A stretch of 57,483 nucleotides of DNA. Origin: Burkholderia sp. Ax-1724. Lineage in GTDB: Bacteria > Pseudomonadota > Gammaproteobacteria > Burkholderiales > Burkholderiaceae. This document shows positions 37,363 through 48,572 of the stretch, piece by piece; the first letter of the stretch is position 1, and every line of letters starts with the position of its first letter. Location of the stretch: contig NZ_VWWL01000005.1 of NCBI RefSeq assembly GCF_011752995.1, positions 1-57,483 on the forward strand, written 5' to 3'. Under the pieces are notes generated by a model. That model was not told the DNA's origin. It searched no databases and worked only from the letters and a program-made list of their open reading frames with translations. Position numbers and translations under genes: made by a program.

Positions 37363-38235
37363 ATGTCAGTCAAACATCCGATCATCGCGGTGACCGGCTC
37401 GAGCGGCGCGGGCACCACCACTGTCATGAAGAGCTTCATGCACATCTTCAGACGCGAGCACATCAATGCGCAGATCGTCGAGGGCGATGCGTTCCATCGC
37501 TACGACCGCCACGGCATGCGCGCGGCCATGAAGGAGCACGAACGCGACGGCGCGCCGAATTTCAGCCACTTCGGCCCCGAGGCGAATCTGCTCGAAGAAC
37601 TCGAAACGCTGTTCACGCGCTACGGCGAAAACGGCGGCGGACAGTTTCGCCACTACGTGCACGACGCGGCCGAGGCGCTGCTCTACAAGCAGGACGGCGG
37701 CACCTTCACGCCGTGGGAAGAGGTCGCGTCCGGCACCGACCTGATGTTCTACGAAGGGCTGCACGGCGCGGCCGTGACCGACAAGGTCGATGTCGCGCGG
37801 CATGCCGATCTGCTGATCGGCGTCGTGCCGATCATCAACCTCGAATGGATTCAGAAGCTGCACCGCGATCAGACGATGCGCGGCTACTCGCACGAAGCGG
37901 TGGTCGACACGATCCTGCGGCGCATGCCCGACTACGTGAACTACATCTGCCCGCAGTTCTCGCGCACCCACGTGAACTTCCAGCGCGTGCCGACCGTGGA
38001 CACCTCGAATCCATTCACGGCGCGCGAGATTCCGCAGCCCGACGAGAGCTTCGTCGTGATCCGCTTCGCGCGGCCGAAGGGCATCGACTTCCAGTATCTG
38101 CTGACGATGCTGCACGACTCGTTCATGTCGCGCCCGAACGTGATCGTCGTGCCGGGCGGCAAGATGGGGCTCGCGATGCAGCTGATCTTCACGCCGATGA
38201 TCCTGCAACTGATCGACCGGCGCTCGCGCGCCTGA
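37363..38235 (+). CDS. cbbP: Phosphoribulokinase
   Basis: A 290-residue bacterial-type phosphoribulokinase. P-loop [15 protein letters not shown] (about 10-24), [24 protein letters not shown] Walker B ([12 protein letters not shown]), [12 protein letters not shown] and [12 protein letters not shown]. It produces ribulose-1,5-bisphosphate, the RuBisCO substrate. Length matches the proteobacterial octameric enzyme. Confidence 0.97.
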   Translation: MSVKHPIIAVTGSSGAGTTTVMKSFMHIFRREHINAQIVEGDAFHRYDRHGMRAAMKEHERDGAPNFSHFGPEANLLEELETLFTRYGENGGGQFRHYVHDAAEALLYKQDGGTFTPWEEVASGTDLMFYEGLHGAAVTDKVDVARHADLLIGVVPIINLEWIQKLHRDQTMRGYSHEAVVDTILRRMPDYVNYICPQFSRTHVNFQRVPTVDTSNPFTAREIPQPDESFVVIRFARPKGIDFQYLLTMLHDSFMSRPNVIVVPGGKMGLAMQLIFTPMILQLIDRRSRA

Positions 38236-38293
38236 GGCGTGTCCGATGCGTGCCCGATGCGTGCTTGAAGTCCGAACCGAATGCGGCTGCCGC

Positions 38294-38314
38294 GCGCCGG
38301 CCCCACGCCGGCGC
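38294..38314 (+). terminator. Hairpin between cbbP and cbbT
   Basis: GCGCCGGC-CCCAC-GCCGGCGC, a perfect 8-bp stem in the 110-base gap. No T-run; more likely an mRNA processing or stability element than a terminator. Confidence 0.4.
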
Positions 38315-38345
38315 AGCCCGTGTTCATTTCGCAAGGAGAGATTCG

Positions 38346-40526
38346 ATGAGTGCCGCCGCGCAACCCTCTATTGCATCTATCGCTACCCTGGCCTCTTCCT
38401 CGGCCACCGGCCCGATGGCGGACGCGCTGCGCATGCTCGCGATCGATGCCGTCGAAGCGGCGAAATCGGGCCATCCCGGCATGCCGCTCGGCATGGCCGA
38501 GATTGCCGTCGCGCTGTGGAGCCGGCATCTGAAACACAATCCGCGCAACCCGGCCTGGCCTGATCGCGACCGCTTCATCCTGTCCAACGGACACGGCTCG
38601 ATGCTGCTGTACGCGCTGTTGCATCTAAGCGGCTACGACCTGCCGCTCGACGAGTTGAAGCGCTTTCGCCAGTTGCATGGCAAGACGCCGGGGCATCCCG
38701 AGGTGGGCGTCACGCCGGGCGTCGAAACGACCACTGGGCCGCTTGGCCAGGGGCTGGCGAACGGCGTCGGCATGGCGCTCGCCGAGGCGCTGCTCGCGCG
38801 CGAATTCAACCGGCCCGGGCATCGGATCGTCGATCACCGCACTTATGTGTTCGTGGGCGACGGCTGTCTGATGGAAGGCATCTCGCACGAAGCGGCATCG
38901 CTCGCGGGCACGCTGCAGCTCGACAAGCTCACCGTGCTTTACGACGACAACGGCATTTCGATCGACGGTCATGTCACGCAGTGGTTCGCCGACGATACGC
39001 CCGCGCGCTTCGAGGCCTACGGCTGGCACGTCGTGCGCGAGGTGGACGGCCACGACGTCGAGGCCGTCGATCGCGCGTTGCAGCAGGCGCGCGGCGCCGG
39101 CCGCCCGACGCTGATCTGCTGCCGCACGGTGATCGGCCAGGGCGCGCCGTCGAAGGCCGGCACCCATGACGTGCACGGCGCGCCGCTCGGTGCCGACGAG
39201 GTTGCGCGCACGCGCCTCGCGCTCGGCTGGCCGCATGCGCCGTTCGTGATTCCGCACGAAATCCGCGCGCAGTTCGACGCAAGCGCGCGCGGTGCCGCCG
39301 ACGAAGCCGGGTGGCGCGAGCGCTTCGAGGCGTATCGTCGGCACTATCCGGACGAGGCCGCCGAGTTCGAGCGGCGTGTGCGCAACGAGTTACCCGCGCA
39401 GTGGCGCGATGCGGTGCGCGCGCTGCTGCGCGATGCCGATGGCGCGGCCGCCACGCTCGCGACGCGCAAGGCCTCGCAGCAGGCCATCGCCGCGCTCGCG
39501 CGCAGCCTGCCGGAAATGCTCGGCGGCTCGGCCGACCTGACCGGCTCGAACCTGACCGACTGGCCGGGCGCGGTCGAGGTCGGCTGCGATGCAAGCGCCG
39601 CAAGCGATGGCAATGGAAGCGATGGCAACGGAAACGGCGGCGGCCTGCGCGGCGGCAACTACGTGCACTACGGCGTGCGCGAATTCGGCATGAGCGCGGT
39701 GCTGAACGGCATCGCGCTGCATCGCGGCTATCTGCCGTTCGGCGGCACGTTCCTCACGTTCTCCGACTATTCGCGCAACGCGCTGCGCATGGCCGCGCTG
39801 ATGAAGACGCGCTCGATCTTCGTCTTCACGCACGATTCGATCGGCCTCGGCGAAGACGGTCCGACTCATCAGGCGGTCGAACATGCCGCGAGCCTCAGGC
39901 TGATTCCCGGGCTCGACGTATGGCGTCCGTGCGACACGGTTGAGACCGCGCAGGCGTGGGTCAGCGCGGTCGAACGCCCGGGGCCGTCGTGTTTGCTGCT
40001 GAGCCGGCAGAACCTGCCGTTCGTCACGCGTTCGGGCGAGCAGATCGCCGCGATTGCGCAGGGCGGTTATGTGCTGCGCGACTGGCCGGGTGATATGTTG
40101 CAAGCGCCGGGCGAGCAAGCGGCGCAAGCCGTCGCACAACCCGCACAACCCGCACAACCCGCACAACCCGTCGCTCGGATCGTGCTGATCGCGACCGGTT
40201 CCGAAGTCGCGCTTGCGCTCGATGCCGTCGCGCCGCTCGCCGCCGCCGGCATCGCCGCGCGTGTCGTGTCGATGCCGTCGACGACCGTGTTCGACCGCCA
40301 GCCGCGCGCATGGCGCGACGCGGTGCTGCCGCCGGGCGTGCCGCGCGTCGCGGTCGAAGCGGGTGTGTGCGCGTTCTGGCGGCAATACGTGGGGCTCGAC
40401 GGCGGCGTGGTTGGTATCGATACGTTCGGCGAATCGGCGCCGGCCGCCGCGTTGTTCGAGCATTTCGGGCTGAACACGCAGGCGGTGGTGGACGAAGCGC
40501 GGCGCGTTGTGGGCGCGACACGCTGA
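38346..40526 (+). CDS. cbbT: Transketolase
   Basis: A 726-residue thiamine-diphosphate enzyme: [55 protein letters not shown], the GDG-N TPP motif [19 protein letters not shown]...[24 protein letters not shown] and [20 protein letters not shown]. It performs two-carbon transfers in the CBB cycle. Two in-frame low-complexity inserts are present: [14 protein letters not shown] (39598-39645) and four copies of a 9-bp unit encoding AQP (40137-40170). Between these the sequence is well conserved, so the enzyme should be active. The start at 38346 has GGAG upstream. Confidence 0.96.
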   Translation: MSAAAQPSIASIATLASSSATGPMADALRMLAIDAVEAAKSGHPGMPLGMAEIAVALWSRHLKHNPRNPAWPDRDRFILSNGHGSMLLYALLHLSGYDLPLDELKRFRQLHGKTPGHPEVGVTPGVETTTGPLGQGLANGVGMALAEALLAREFNRPGHRIVDHRTYVFVGDGCLMEGISHEAASLAGTLQLDKLTVLYDDNGISIDGHVTQWFADDTPARFEAYGWHVVREVDGHDVEAVDRALQQARGAGRPTLICCRTVIGQGAPSKAGTHDVHGAPLGADEVARTRLALGWPHAPFVIPHEIRAQFDASARGAADEAGWRERFEAYRRHYPDEAAEFERRVRNELPAQWRDAVRALLRDADGAAATLATRKASQQAIAALARSLPEMLGGSADLTGSNLTDWPGAVEVGCDASAASDGNGSDGNGNGGGLRGGNYVHYGVREFGMSAVLNGIALHRGYLPFGGTFLTFSDYSRNALRMAALMKTRSIFVFTHDSIGLGEDGPTHQAVEHAASLRLIPGLDVWRPCDTVETAQAWVSAVERPGPSCLLLSRQNLPFVTRSGEQIAAIAQGGYVLRDWPGDMLQAPGEQAAQAVAQPAQPAQPAQPVARIVLIATGSEVALALDAVAPLAAAGIAARVVSMPSTTVFDRQPRAWRDAVLPPGVPRVAVEAGVCAFWRQYVGLDGGVVGIDTFGESAPAAALFEHFGLNTQAVVDEARRVVGATR

Positions 40527-40590
40527 GCATCGGGCGCGGAGCCCGAAGCGCCGAGTCCTAATCATCGAGCCCTGAGCATCGAGTCCCAAG

Positions 40591-40618
40591 CACCGAGTCA
40601 TAGGCACCGAGTCATAGG
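40591..40618. repeat. 14-bp direct repeat between cbbT and cbbA
   Basis: CACCGAGTCATAGG occurs twice in tandem (40591-40604, 40605-40618), with more diverged copies on either side (about 40527-40640). The whole 203-base gap has no gene. Confidence 0.85.
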
Positions 40619-40729
40619 CACCGGGCAACCCGCATCGCGGGCAACCCACGCCGGGTAATCGGCACCACGCACCGAGCCCCCATTGCGCCCCCGATCCGCT
40701 TTCATTTTTTGAGTCCTGAGGAACGAACC

Positions 40730-41767
40730 ATGGCCTTCATCACCCTGCGGCAACTGCTGGATCACGCGGCCGAACACGACTACGGCGTGCCCGCGTTCAA
40801 CGTCAACAACATGGAGCAGATTCACGCGATCATGCGGGCCGCCGAGGCTACCGGCAGCCCGGTGATCCTGCAGGCGTCGGCGGGCGCGCGCAAATACGCG
40901 GGCGAGCCGTATCTGCGCCATCTGGTGCTCGCGGCGATCGAGGCGCATCCGGACATTCCGCTCGTGCTGCATCAGGATCACGGCGCGAGCCCGGCCGTGT
41001 GCCAGCAGGCGATCCGCTCGGGCTTCACGTCGGTGATGATGGACGGCTCGCTGCTGCCCGACCAGAAAACGCCCGCCGCCTACGACTACAACGTCGAGGT
41101 AAGCCGCCGCGTGGTGGATGCCGCGCATGCGGTCGGCGTATCGGTCGAGGGCGAACTGGGCTGCCTCGGTTCGCTCGAAACCGGCACCGCCGGCGAGGAA
41201 GACGGCGTCGGCGCAGAAGGCCGGCTCACACACGCGGACCTGCTGACCGATCCCGACGAGGCGCGCCGTTTCGTCGACGCGACCGGCGTCGATGCGCTCG
41301 CGATCGCAATCGGCACTTCGCACGGCGCGTACAAGTTCAGCCGCGAGCCGACCGGCGATATTCTCGCGATCGACCGCATCGCCGACATTCACGCGCGCGT
41401 GCCGAACACGCACCTCGTGATGCACGGCTCGTCGTCGGTGCCGCAGGAATGGCTCGCGGTGATCCGCGAATACGGCGGCGAGATTCCGGCCACCTACGGC
41501 GTGCCAGTCGAGGAAATCCGCCGCGGCATCGCGAATGGCGTGCGCAAGGTCAACATCGACACCGACATCCGGCTCGCGATGAGCGGTGCGCTGCGCAAGT
41601 CGCTCGCGAACGCGCGCGCCGAGTTCGACCCGCGCGCGGCATTGAAGGCGGCCACGGCGGCGGCCAGCGCGATCTGCGTCGAGCGTTTCGAGGCATTCGG
41701 TTGCGCAGGGCAGGCCGCGCGCATCAAGCCGCTGCCGCTCGATGCGATGGCGCACCGCTATCACTGA
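40730..41767 (+). CDS. cbbA: Fructose-bisphosphate aldolase, class II (CbbA type)
   Basis: A 345-residue zinc-dependent aldolase. [28 protein letters not shown] (catalytic Asp, zinc His), [25 protein letters not shown] and [13 protein letters not shown] mark the zinc and phosphate sites. It makes fructose- or sedoheptulose-bisphosphate for the CBB cycle. GAGGA precedes the ATG at 40730. Confidence 0.97.
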   Translation: MAFITLRQLLDHAAEHDYGVPAFNVNNMEQIHAIMRAAEATGSPVILQASAGARKYAGEPYLRHLVLAAIEAHPDIPLVLHQDHGASPAVCQQAIRSGFTSVMMDGSLLPDQKTPAAYDYNVEVSRRVVDAAHAVGVSVEGELGCLGSLETGTAGEEDGVGAEGRLTHADLLTDPDEARRFVDATGVDALAIAIGTSHGAYKFSREPTGDILAIDRIADIHARVPNTHLVMHGSSSVPQEWLAVIREYGGEIPATYGVPVEEIRRGIANGVRKVNIDTDIRLAMSGALRKSLANARAEFDPRAALKAATAAASAICVERFEAFGCAGQAARIKPLPLDAMAHRYH

Positions 41768-41778
41768 GCCACGCTCAG

Positions 41779-41849
41779 GAAAAAACGCGGGAAAACGCGG
41801 GAAAAACCAGGGAAAACGAACCAACACGAGGAAAACGAGGGAGAACGCG
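41779..41849. repeat. Purine-rich GAAAACGCGG-type tandem repeats before rpe
   Basis: Five to six degenerate copies of a 10-11-base unit (GAAAACGCGG, GAAAACGAGG, GAGAACGCG) fill the gap between cbbA and rpe and contain the rpe Shine-Dalgarno (GAGGGAG). Confidence 0.75.
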
Positions 41850-42557
41850 ATGCGCGAATTCCTGATTGCTCCGTCGCTGCTGTCGGCGGATTTTGCCCGG
41901 CTCGCCGATGAGATTCGCGACGTGAGCGCGGCCGGCGCGGACTGGATTCATCTCGACGTGATGGATCACCACTACGTGCCGAACCTCACGGTCGGGCCGC
42001 TCGTCTGCGAGGCGATCCGGCCTTATACGACGCTGCCGTTCGACGTGCATCTGATGACCACGCCGGTCGATCCGCTCGTCGCGATGTTTGCCGAGGCCGG
42101 CGCGAACCTCATCAGCTTTCATCCGGAAGCGACGCTGCATGTGCACCGGACCATCGAGCTGATCCGCTCGCACGGCGCGCAAGCCGGGCTCGCGTTGAAT
42201 CCGGCCACGCCGCTCGCGGTGCTCGATCATGTGCTGGACATGCTCGACGTCGTGCTCGTGATGTCGGTCAACCCGGGCTTCGGCGGCCAGGCGTTTATCG
42301 AGGCGACGCTCGGCAAGCTGCGGCTATTGCGCCCGCGCGTCGACGCGGCGATGCAGCGCACCGGCAGGCCGATTCTGATCGAAGTGGACGGCGGGGTGAA
42401 GGTGTTGAATATCGCGCGGATCGCCGAGGCGGGTGCCGACGTGTTCGTCGCCGGCTCGGCGGTGTTCGGCGCGGACGATCGCGCGCAGGCGATTCGCGGC
42501 CTGCGCGCGGAACTGGCGACTGTCGAGGAACGGACGGGTATCGCGGTGCCGCAATGA
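41850..42557 (+). CDS. rpe: Ribulose-phosphate 3-epimerase (CbbE)
   Basis: A 235-residue TIM-barrel epimerase: [68 protein letters not shown] and [20 protein letters not shown]. It interconverts xylulose-5-P and ribulose-5-P. The conserved [12 protein letters not shown] has Tyr for Phe here, a mild change. Last gene of the operon; the following 102 bases hold degenerate 11-12-bp repeats and no gene before the convergent cluster. Confidence 0.97.
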   Translation: MREFLIAPSLLSADFARLADEIRDVSAAGADWIHLDVMDHHYVPNLTVGPLVCEAIRPYTTLPFDVHLMTTPVDPLVAMFAEAGANLISFHPEATLHVHRTIELIRSHGAQAGLALNPATPLAVLDHVLDMLDVVLVMSVNPGFGGQAFIEATLGKLRLLRPRVDAAMQRTGRPILIEVDGGVKVLNIARIAEAGADVFVAGSAVFGADDRAQAIRGLRAELATVEERTGIAVPQ

Positions 42558-42659
42558 GGGCGGCGCCTCGGGGTCGCTTCAGGTTCGCTTCGGGTGCGCG
42601 CTTCAGATCCGCTGTCGGTTCGCTCCAGGTCCACTCATCAGCGCGTTCGCCGCGGTTTT

Positions 42660-44042
42660 TCAGCGCTTCTTCATCGTCTCCCCCGGCGCGCACCACACGC
42701 CGAGGTCTTCCTCAGCCCGCTCGACCGCGCAGCCCCAGTCGAGCGGCTGGTCCTGATCGAAGCGCTTGCCGAGCCGCCACGCGATTTCCGCGCGTGCGAG
42801 CTGCACGCCCATATAGAACGCGTGGCCGCCGTCGTTCTCGAGATTCAGTTGCGGATAAAGCGCGAACGGATCGTCGCCGCGCCGATGGCCGTCGCGGTTG
42901 TAGACGTGAATGCCCTCGGCACTGACCTGCACGCGGAAATTCGGATCGCGCACGCCGTGCGCAAGCTCGTCGATTTCCGCCGCGCTATACGGAAACGGGC
43001 GCTTCGCGTGAACCGTCGCGAGATCGCCGTTGATGCCTTTCGGCAGCACCTGCGCGTCGCGCGCGGCATGCATCACGCGGCGCGCGACGTCGGCTTCGCG
43101 CAGCGCGCGCCGCGCATGCAGACTCACCGAGGTCGTGAGCACCGCGCCGATGCGCAACTCGGCCGCCATGCCGAGCAGCACCGCGTTGATGCCGCTCGTG
43201 TCGGCTTCGGTCAGCTCGGTCACGTTGCCGATGCCCATCATGATCGCGATGTCGGGATAGCGCTCGCGCAGCCGCACGTAACGCGCGACCGAGGCGGCGA
43301 GGCCGAACGGAATCGGGTCGAGAATCGGGTCGGCGAGAAACGCGCGGCCGCGCGCCCCCAGTGCCTCGATCGCGGCATCGAGCGAGGCCGGGTCACCCGG
43401 TTCGCGCGCGACGAGGATCGGCGTGGCCGGCACTTCGTCGGCGATCCAGAGCGTGTCGAGGTTCAGGCTCATCAGATAGTCGGCGCCCGCGCGGCCGCCG
43501 CGCAGCAGTTCGTCGCTACGCATCGAATCGACGCTGACGCGATAGCCCTCGGACTTCAGGCGCCGCACCGCGTCTTCGAGATGCGGAAATGGCGTATCCG
43601 GCAGACAGCCGATGTCGATCACGTCCGCGCCCTGGCTCGCATACGCGCGCGCGCGTGTGGCGATGCCGTCGAGATCGAGGCGCGGCGCATCGACGATCTC
43701 CGCGAAAATCTCGGTGTCGTAGCGGCTCAGATCGAACGGCTTCGCCTTGTGGCCGAAGAACTGCGGCAAGTCCTTGACCTCGTCGGGGCCGCGCTCGAAC
43801 GGCACGCCGTAGTGCGCGCTCAGCGTATCGAGATCGCCGCGGCAACGGCCCGGCACGATCACGCGTTGCGCGGCGAGCGGCGCGGGCACTCTGCGGCGGA
43901 TCATGTCGGCCGTCATCAGCGCGGCGACCTGCAGGCCGATCTCGCGCACTTCCCAACTGAACGGCGTCGGCGCCATGCCGTCGAGCACGCGTAGCAGGCT
44001 CGGTTCGGCGAGCCGGCCGGTCAGGAAGAGGATGTGGTCCAT
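42660..44042 (-). CDS. Dihydropteroate-synthase-like protein (DUF6513) of H4MPT clusters
   Basis: A 460-residue protein. The N-terminus, MDHILFLTGRLAEPSLLRVL, is the DUF6513 region. A pterin-binding TIM barrel follows: GADVIDIGCLPDTPFPHLED, RVSVDSMRSDELLRGG, ADYLMSLNLDTL and GIGNVTELTEADTSGINAVL. This family is conserved with H4MPT genes in archaea and methylotrophs and is thought to act in pterin-cofactor synthesis; the reaction is not established. Its start overlaps the upstream flavoprotein gene by 22 bases, so the two are coupled. Confidence 0.88.
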   Translation of the reverse strand: MDHILFLTGRLAEPSLLRVLDGMAPTPFSWEVREIGLQVAALMTADMIRRRVPAPLAAQRVIVPGRCRGDLDTLSAHYGVPFERGPDEVKDLPQFFGHKAKPFDLSRYDTEIFAEIVDAPRLDLDGIATRARAYASQGADVIDIGCLPDTPFPHLEDAVRRLKSEGYRVSVDSMRSDELLRGGRAGADYLMSLNLDTLWIADEVPATPILVAREPGDPASLDAAIEALGARGRAFLADPILDPIPFGLAASVARYVRLRERYPDIAIMMGIGNVTELTEADTSGINAVLLGMAAELRIGAVLTTSVSLHARRALREADVARRVMHAARDAQVLPKGINGDLATVHAKRPFPYSAAEIDELAHGVRDPNFRVQVSAEGIHVYNRDGHRRGDDPFALYPQLNLENDGGHAFYMGVQLARAEIAWRLGKRFDQDQPLDWGCAVERAEEDLGVWCAPGETMKKR

Positions 44043-44665
44043 GCGAGGTCGAGAGTCGCGAGGCGTTGAGCGAGCGCCGCTTCGAGTTCGCCGAGCGAGC
44101 GCGCGAGCGTCGTGTATTCGAAGCGCGCGAGACGCTCGACGTTGTCGAGTTCGATCGCCCGTGGACGCAGTTCGACCCATTCGTTCGGGCTATGCGTAAT
44201 CACGCTCGGTTCGGTGTCGCATGCAAAGACGATGCCGGGGATGCACTGCTTGCCGGCCTGCGCATACATGTTGGTCGGCAGCGTGTCGGAGATGCCATAG
44301 GCGCATTTGGCGACCGTGTTGCTGGTGGCGGGTGCGATCACGACCGTGTGATAGACGCCGTGATAGAGCATGCCGACCGGCACGCCGCTCGCGCTGTTGT
44401 CGCGCAGCACGCGAAATTTTTCGCGCAGTTTGTCGAGCGGCCAGCCGTAGAGCGGCAGCACTTCCTCGGCTGCCGCCGATAGAAAAAGATCGACACCGGG
44501 CAGGCGCAGCGCGAGCGCGATCGACTCTTCGAGCAGATGGCCCGAGCCGGTCACGCACCACGCGAAGCGCGCGTCCGGCTTGAAGTCGGCGAGATCGCGC
44601 GCGGGCTCGTGAGTGGACTGGCTGGCGGACTCGCCTGGGTTCGGGCGTGCGGGCGGTCGCGTCAT
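44021..44665 (-). CDS. Flavoprotein, DmrB/AfpA-like dihydromethanopterin reductase (acceptor)
   Basis: A 214-residue flavoprotein of the lumazine/HFCD fold: FAWCVTGSGHLLEESIALAL, VIAPATSNTVAKCAYGISDT, LPTNMYAQAG and CDTEPSVITHSPNEWVELRP. It resembles archaeoflavoprotein AfpA and DmrB, which reduce dihydromethanopterin to H4MPT. The first 28 residues are variable. It starts three bases after the sigma-54 activator gene and overlaps the pteroate-synthase-like gene, so the three form one operon. Confidence 0.86.
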   Translation of the reverse strand: MTRPPARPNPGESASQSTHEPARDLADFKPDARFAWCVTGSGHLLEESIALALRLPGVDLFLSAAAEEVLPLYGWPLDKLREKFRVLRDNSASGVPVGMLYHGVYHTVVIAPATSNTVAKCAYGISDTLPTNMYAQAGKQCIPGIVFACDTEPSVITHSPNEWVELRPRAIELDNVERLARFEYTTLARSLGELEAALAQRLATLDLAWTTSSS

Positions 44666-44668
44666 GCG

Positions 44669-46768
<2,100 letters not shown>

Positions 46769-47143
46769 GGGGTTTGTCTCCGTTGCGCCATGTCGGGTGC
46801 CCTCAGTGCCGCACACACCGCGAATGCCGCTTTATCAAGTCTGTCATCCCCTGGCGCCGCGGAATCTTGCGTTCGCATGCGCCTCGCGACCGGCCCTTTT
46901 TTCAGGCGGGTATTTAAAACTTTACGCCCGATGCCGGTTTGGTTCAACCGGAACTCGCACTGAGTTGCCGCAGCGCGCCCGGAATTTGCTTTTCCTGCTC
47001 CATTGCCTCATGCATGACCGCGCCGGCAGGGCGAAGGCAGATGCCTGTGGCAACTTCGGCACACAGTGTGCCGCCCGCCGTGCCGCTGTTCCCGGCACGC
47101 CATGCAACCCTTGGGCCAAGTCGCACAGGAGTGCCAATCCATC
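46769..47143. other. Divergent region, sigma-54 activator / folB
   Basis: 375 bases without a gene. The main feature is the 17-bp dyad at 47057-47073. The AT-richer part at 46905-46930 may hold a sigma-70 promoter for the activator gene, but I could not fix one. Confidence 0.5.
47057..47073. promoter_or_regulatory. Perfect palindrome CGGCACAC-A-GTGTGCCG
   Basis: An 8-1-8 perfect dyad. It may be an operator. Because it contains GGCAC-N7-TGC with GG-N10-GC spacing on both strands, it also resembles a -24/-12 promoter in either direction, 71 bases before folB. Confidence 0.45.
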
Positions 47144-47674
47144 ATGGACCGTCTCGATACCGTTCGTCTGAGCGCTTTTTCCAGTGCTTTCGCGCATGAT
47201 CTCTCGCCCGCCTTTGCCGGGGAAAGTACGGCTGCGTGCGCGTTGCCCGAGCGCATGGACATCGTGTTCATCGAAAACTTCATAGGACAGACGATCATCG
47301 GCATCGACAGCGGCGAGTTGCACGTGGCCCAGCCGGTGCGCGTGAATCTCGCGATCGGCGTGCCGGCGATCCGCGCATGCGCGACGGATCGCATCGAGGA
47401 CACGGTCAACTACGCCGCGGTGCGCGATGCACTGCTCGCGCTATTCGAGACGCATCGCGTGCGTCTGCTCGAAGCGCTTGCCGAGACGATCGCGCAATTG
47501 CTGATCGCCGATTTCGGCGCGCACTGGGTGCGCGTCTCGCTGGCAAAGCCCGCAAAATTCGACGACGTCGCGGCGGTCGGCGTGCAGATCGAGCGGCGGC
47601 GCGGCGATGCTTCGGCAGCGGGCGCGGGCGTGGCCGGCTATGCGTCGCTCGGCGCGGGGCTCGTGCCGCGTTGA
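47144..47674 (+). CDS. folB: Dihydroneopterin aldolase-like protein (FolB)
   Basis: A 176-residue protein whose C-terminal 139 residues match FolB: MDIVFIENFIGQTIIGID, VRVNLAIGVPAIRACATDRI, EDTVNYAAVRDALLALFET (catalytic-type Tyr) and WVRVSLAKPAKFDDVAAVGV (Lys). It probably processes dihydroneopterin toward H4MPT and/or folate. The first 37 residues (start 47144, AGGAG 12 bases upstream) are not part of the fold; an internal ATG at 47255 would give the normal length but has no good ribosome site. Divergent from the sigma-54 activator. Confidence 0.88.
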   Translation: MDRLDTVRLSAFSSAFAHDLSPAFAGESTAACALPERMDIVFIENFIGQTIIGIDSGELHVAQPVRVNLAIGVPAIRACATDRIEDTVNYAAVRDALLALFETHRVRLLEALAETIAQLLIADFGAHWVRVSLAKPAKFDDVAAVGVQIERRRGDASAAGAGVAGYASLGAGLVPR

Positions 47675-47681
47675 GCGGCGC

Positions 47682-47702
47682 CGCGGCTTCGCCGCGCTTT
47701 TC
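47682..47702 (+). terminator. folB terminator
   Basis: CGCGGC-TTC-GCCGCG (47682-47696), then CTTTTC, eight bases after the folB stop. Confidence 0.7.
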
Positions 47703-47718
47703 GCCTCGATCTTTAGCT

Positions 47719-47903
47719 CACTTCGCCGCCGTCGGCGTTTTTTGCAGGCTTAGCTGCGCTTCGCCGATGTCGGTGTTCGCTGCAGAGCTTGCCTCACTTC
47801 GCCGTTGTCGGCGTTTGCTGCAGACCTTGCTTCATTTCGCCGTTGTCGGTGTTTTCCGCAGACCTTGCCTCATTTTGCCGCCGTCGGCGTTTTTTGCAGA
47901 CCC
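47719..47903. repeat. 38-bp tandem repeat, nearly five copies
   Basis: Units begin at 47719, 47757, 47795, 47833 and 47871 and share CTTCGCCGNNGTCGG-GTT and TGCAGACCTTGC-like blocks; each holds a CGCCG-N4-CGGCG stem on the minus strand. The unit at 47871 is the 3' end of the secreted-protein gene, including its last codons, so the array looks like repeated duplication of that gene's end. The unit length is not a multiple of three. Confidence 0.88.
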
Positions 47904-48298
47904 AGGCCGCAGGCCTGGTACGCATTCGTCTGCAGGTCGCGGAACCGCTTCGTCTGCGACTTCGCATGATCGACGCGGAATTCCGCACCGCCTTCGCCGC
48001 CGAGCGTCGCGTACTTCGAGAACGTCGACTGGTCGACGAATTCGTCGTACGGCAAGGCCGCGGCCATCTTGTCGATCACGCACGAGCACTTGTAGACGTT
48101 GGCGAAATCGTGGCCGTTGTCGTCCATGCAACCTAGCACGTACTCCACGCGGCCCTGGGTCGGATAGTCGTAGCCGCCCGCCTGTGCGGAAGCGCGGGGC
48201 GCGGCGTTCTGCGCCGAGGCGGGCGATGCCGCCAACGCGAAGCAGGCAACGGTAAGGACTGAAGTAACGACTTGCAGCGCGCGACAGCTTATGGTCAT
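47870..48298 (-). CDS. Small secreted Cys protein next to fae, unknown function
   Basis: A 142-residue protein with a clear Sec signal peptide (about 1-29, ending SPASA). The mature part reads TQGRVEYVLGCMDDNGHDFA, then YKCSCVIDKMAAALPYDEFV, FRDLQTNAYQACG. I recall similar unannotated proteins (RVEYVLxCM...KCSCxIDxIA) near methanol dehydrogenase genes in other methylotrophs, but cannot confirm this here. Four cysteines (one single, CxC, one C-terminal) suggest disulfides or metal binding in the periplasm. It lies 274 bases downstream of fae on the same strand; the start has AGAGG 7 bases upstream. The last codons lie in a 38-bp tandem repeat. Function unknown. Confidence 0.8.
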   Translation of the reverse strand: MTISCRALQVVTSVLTVACFALAASPASAQNAAPRASAQAGGYDYPTQGRVEYVLGCMDDNGHDFANVYKCSCVIDKMAAALPYDEFVDQSTFSKYATLGGEGGAEFRVDHAKSQTKRFRDLQTNAYQACGLGLQKTPTAAK

Positions 48299-48325
48299 GT
48301 CATGCCTCTGGGAAAGCATTGAACC

Positions 48326-48384
48326 CGCTTCACGAACCGGCGCGCCGCATGCGGATGCGCGACGGTGCGCCGGTTCGTGAAGCG
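48326..48384. repeat. 18-bp perfect inverted repeat
   Basis: CGCTTCACGAACCGGCGC (48326-48343) and GCGCCGGTTCGTGAAGCG (48367-48384) are exact reverse complements around a 23-base loop that itself contains the palindrome CCGCATGCGG. It lies 28 bases before the secreted-protein start and about 190 bases after the fae stop, so it could end the fae message or shape the leader of the next. Confidence 0.88.
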
Positions 48385-48409
48385 ACCGGATGCAGCGAGG
48401 AGACGGGAC

Positions 48410-48493
48410 TGCCGATAGGGTTGCCAATCGGGCTGCCAACCGGACCGCCGAGGGGCCACCAATCGGGTCACCAGGCGGGCCACCAGCAACGCC
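48410..48493. repeat. 12-bp degenerate tandem repeats downstream of fae
   Basis: Seven consecutive 12-base units of the type TGCCAATCGGGC / TGCCAACCGGAC / ACCAATCGGGTC. Period 12, no gene recognised across them. Confidence 0.8.
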
Positions 48494-48572
48494 GCCGATG
48501 ACACACCATGAACGGCACGCCGACGGCACCCCGGCGCTAGCGGCCACACGTCTCCCGTGTGGGCGCGCGCCG

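Noticed and set aside
47092..47106. CGGCACGCCATGCAA as a sigma-54 promoter of folB
   Set aside because: Only 8 bases separate GG from GC, two fewer than the fixed spacing, which RpoN does not tolerate.
47719..47903. Possible CRISPR array
   Set aside because: The 38-bp units follow each other directly without unique spacers, and no cas gene is in the window.
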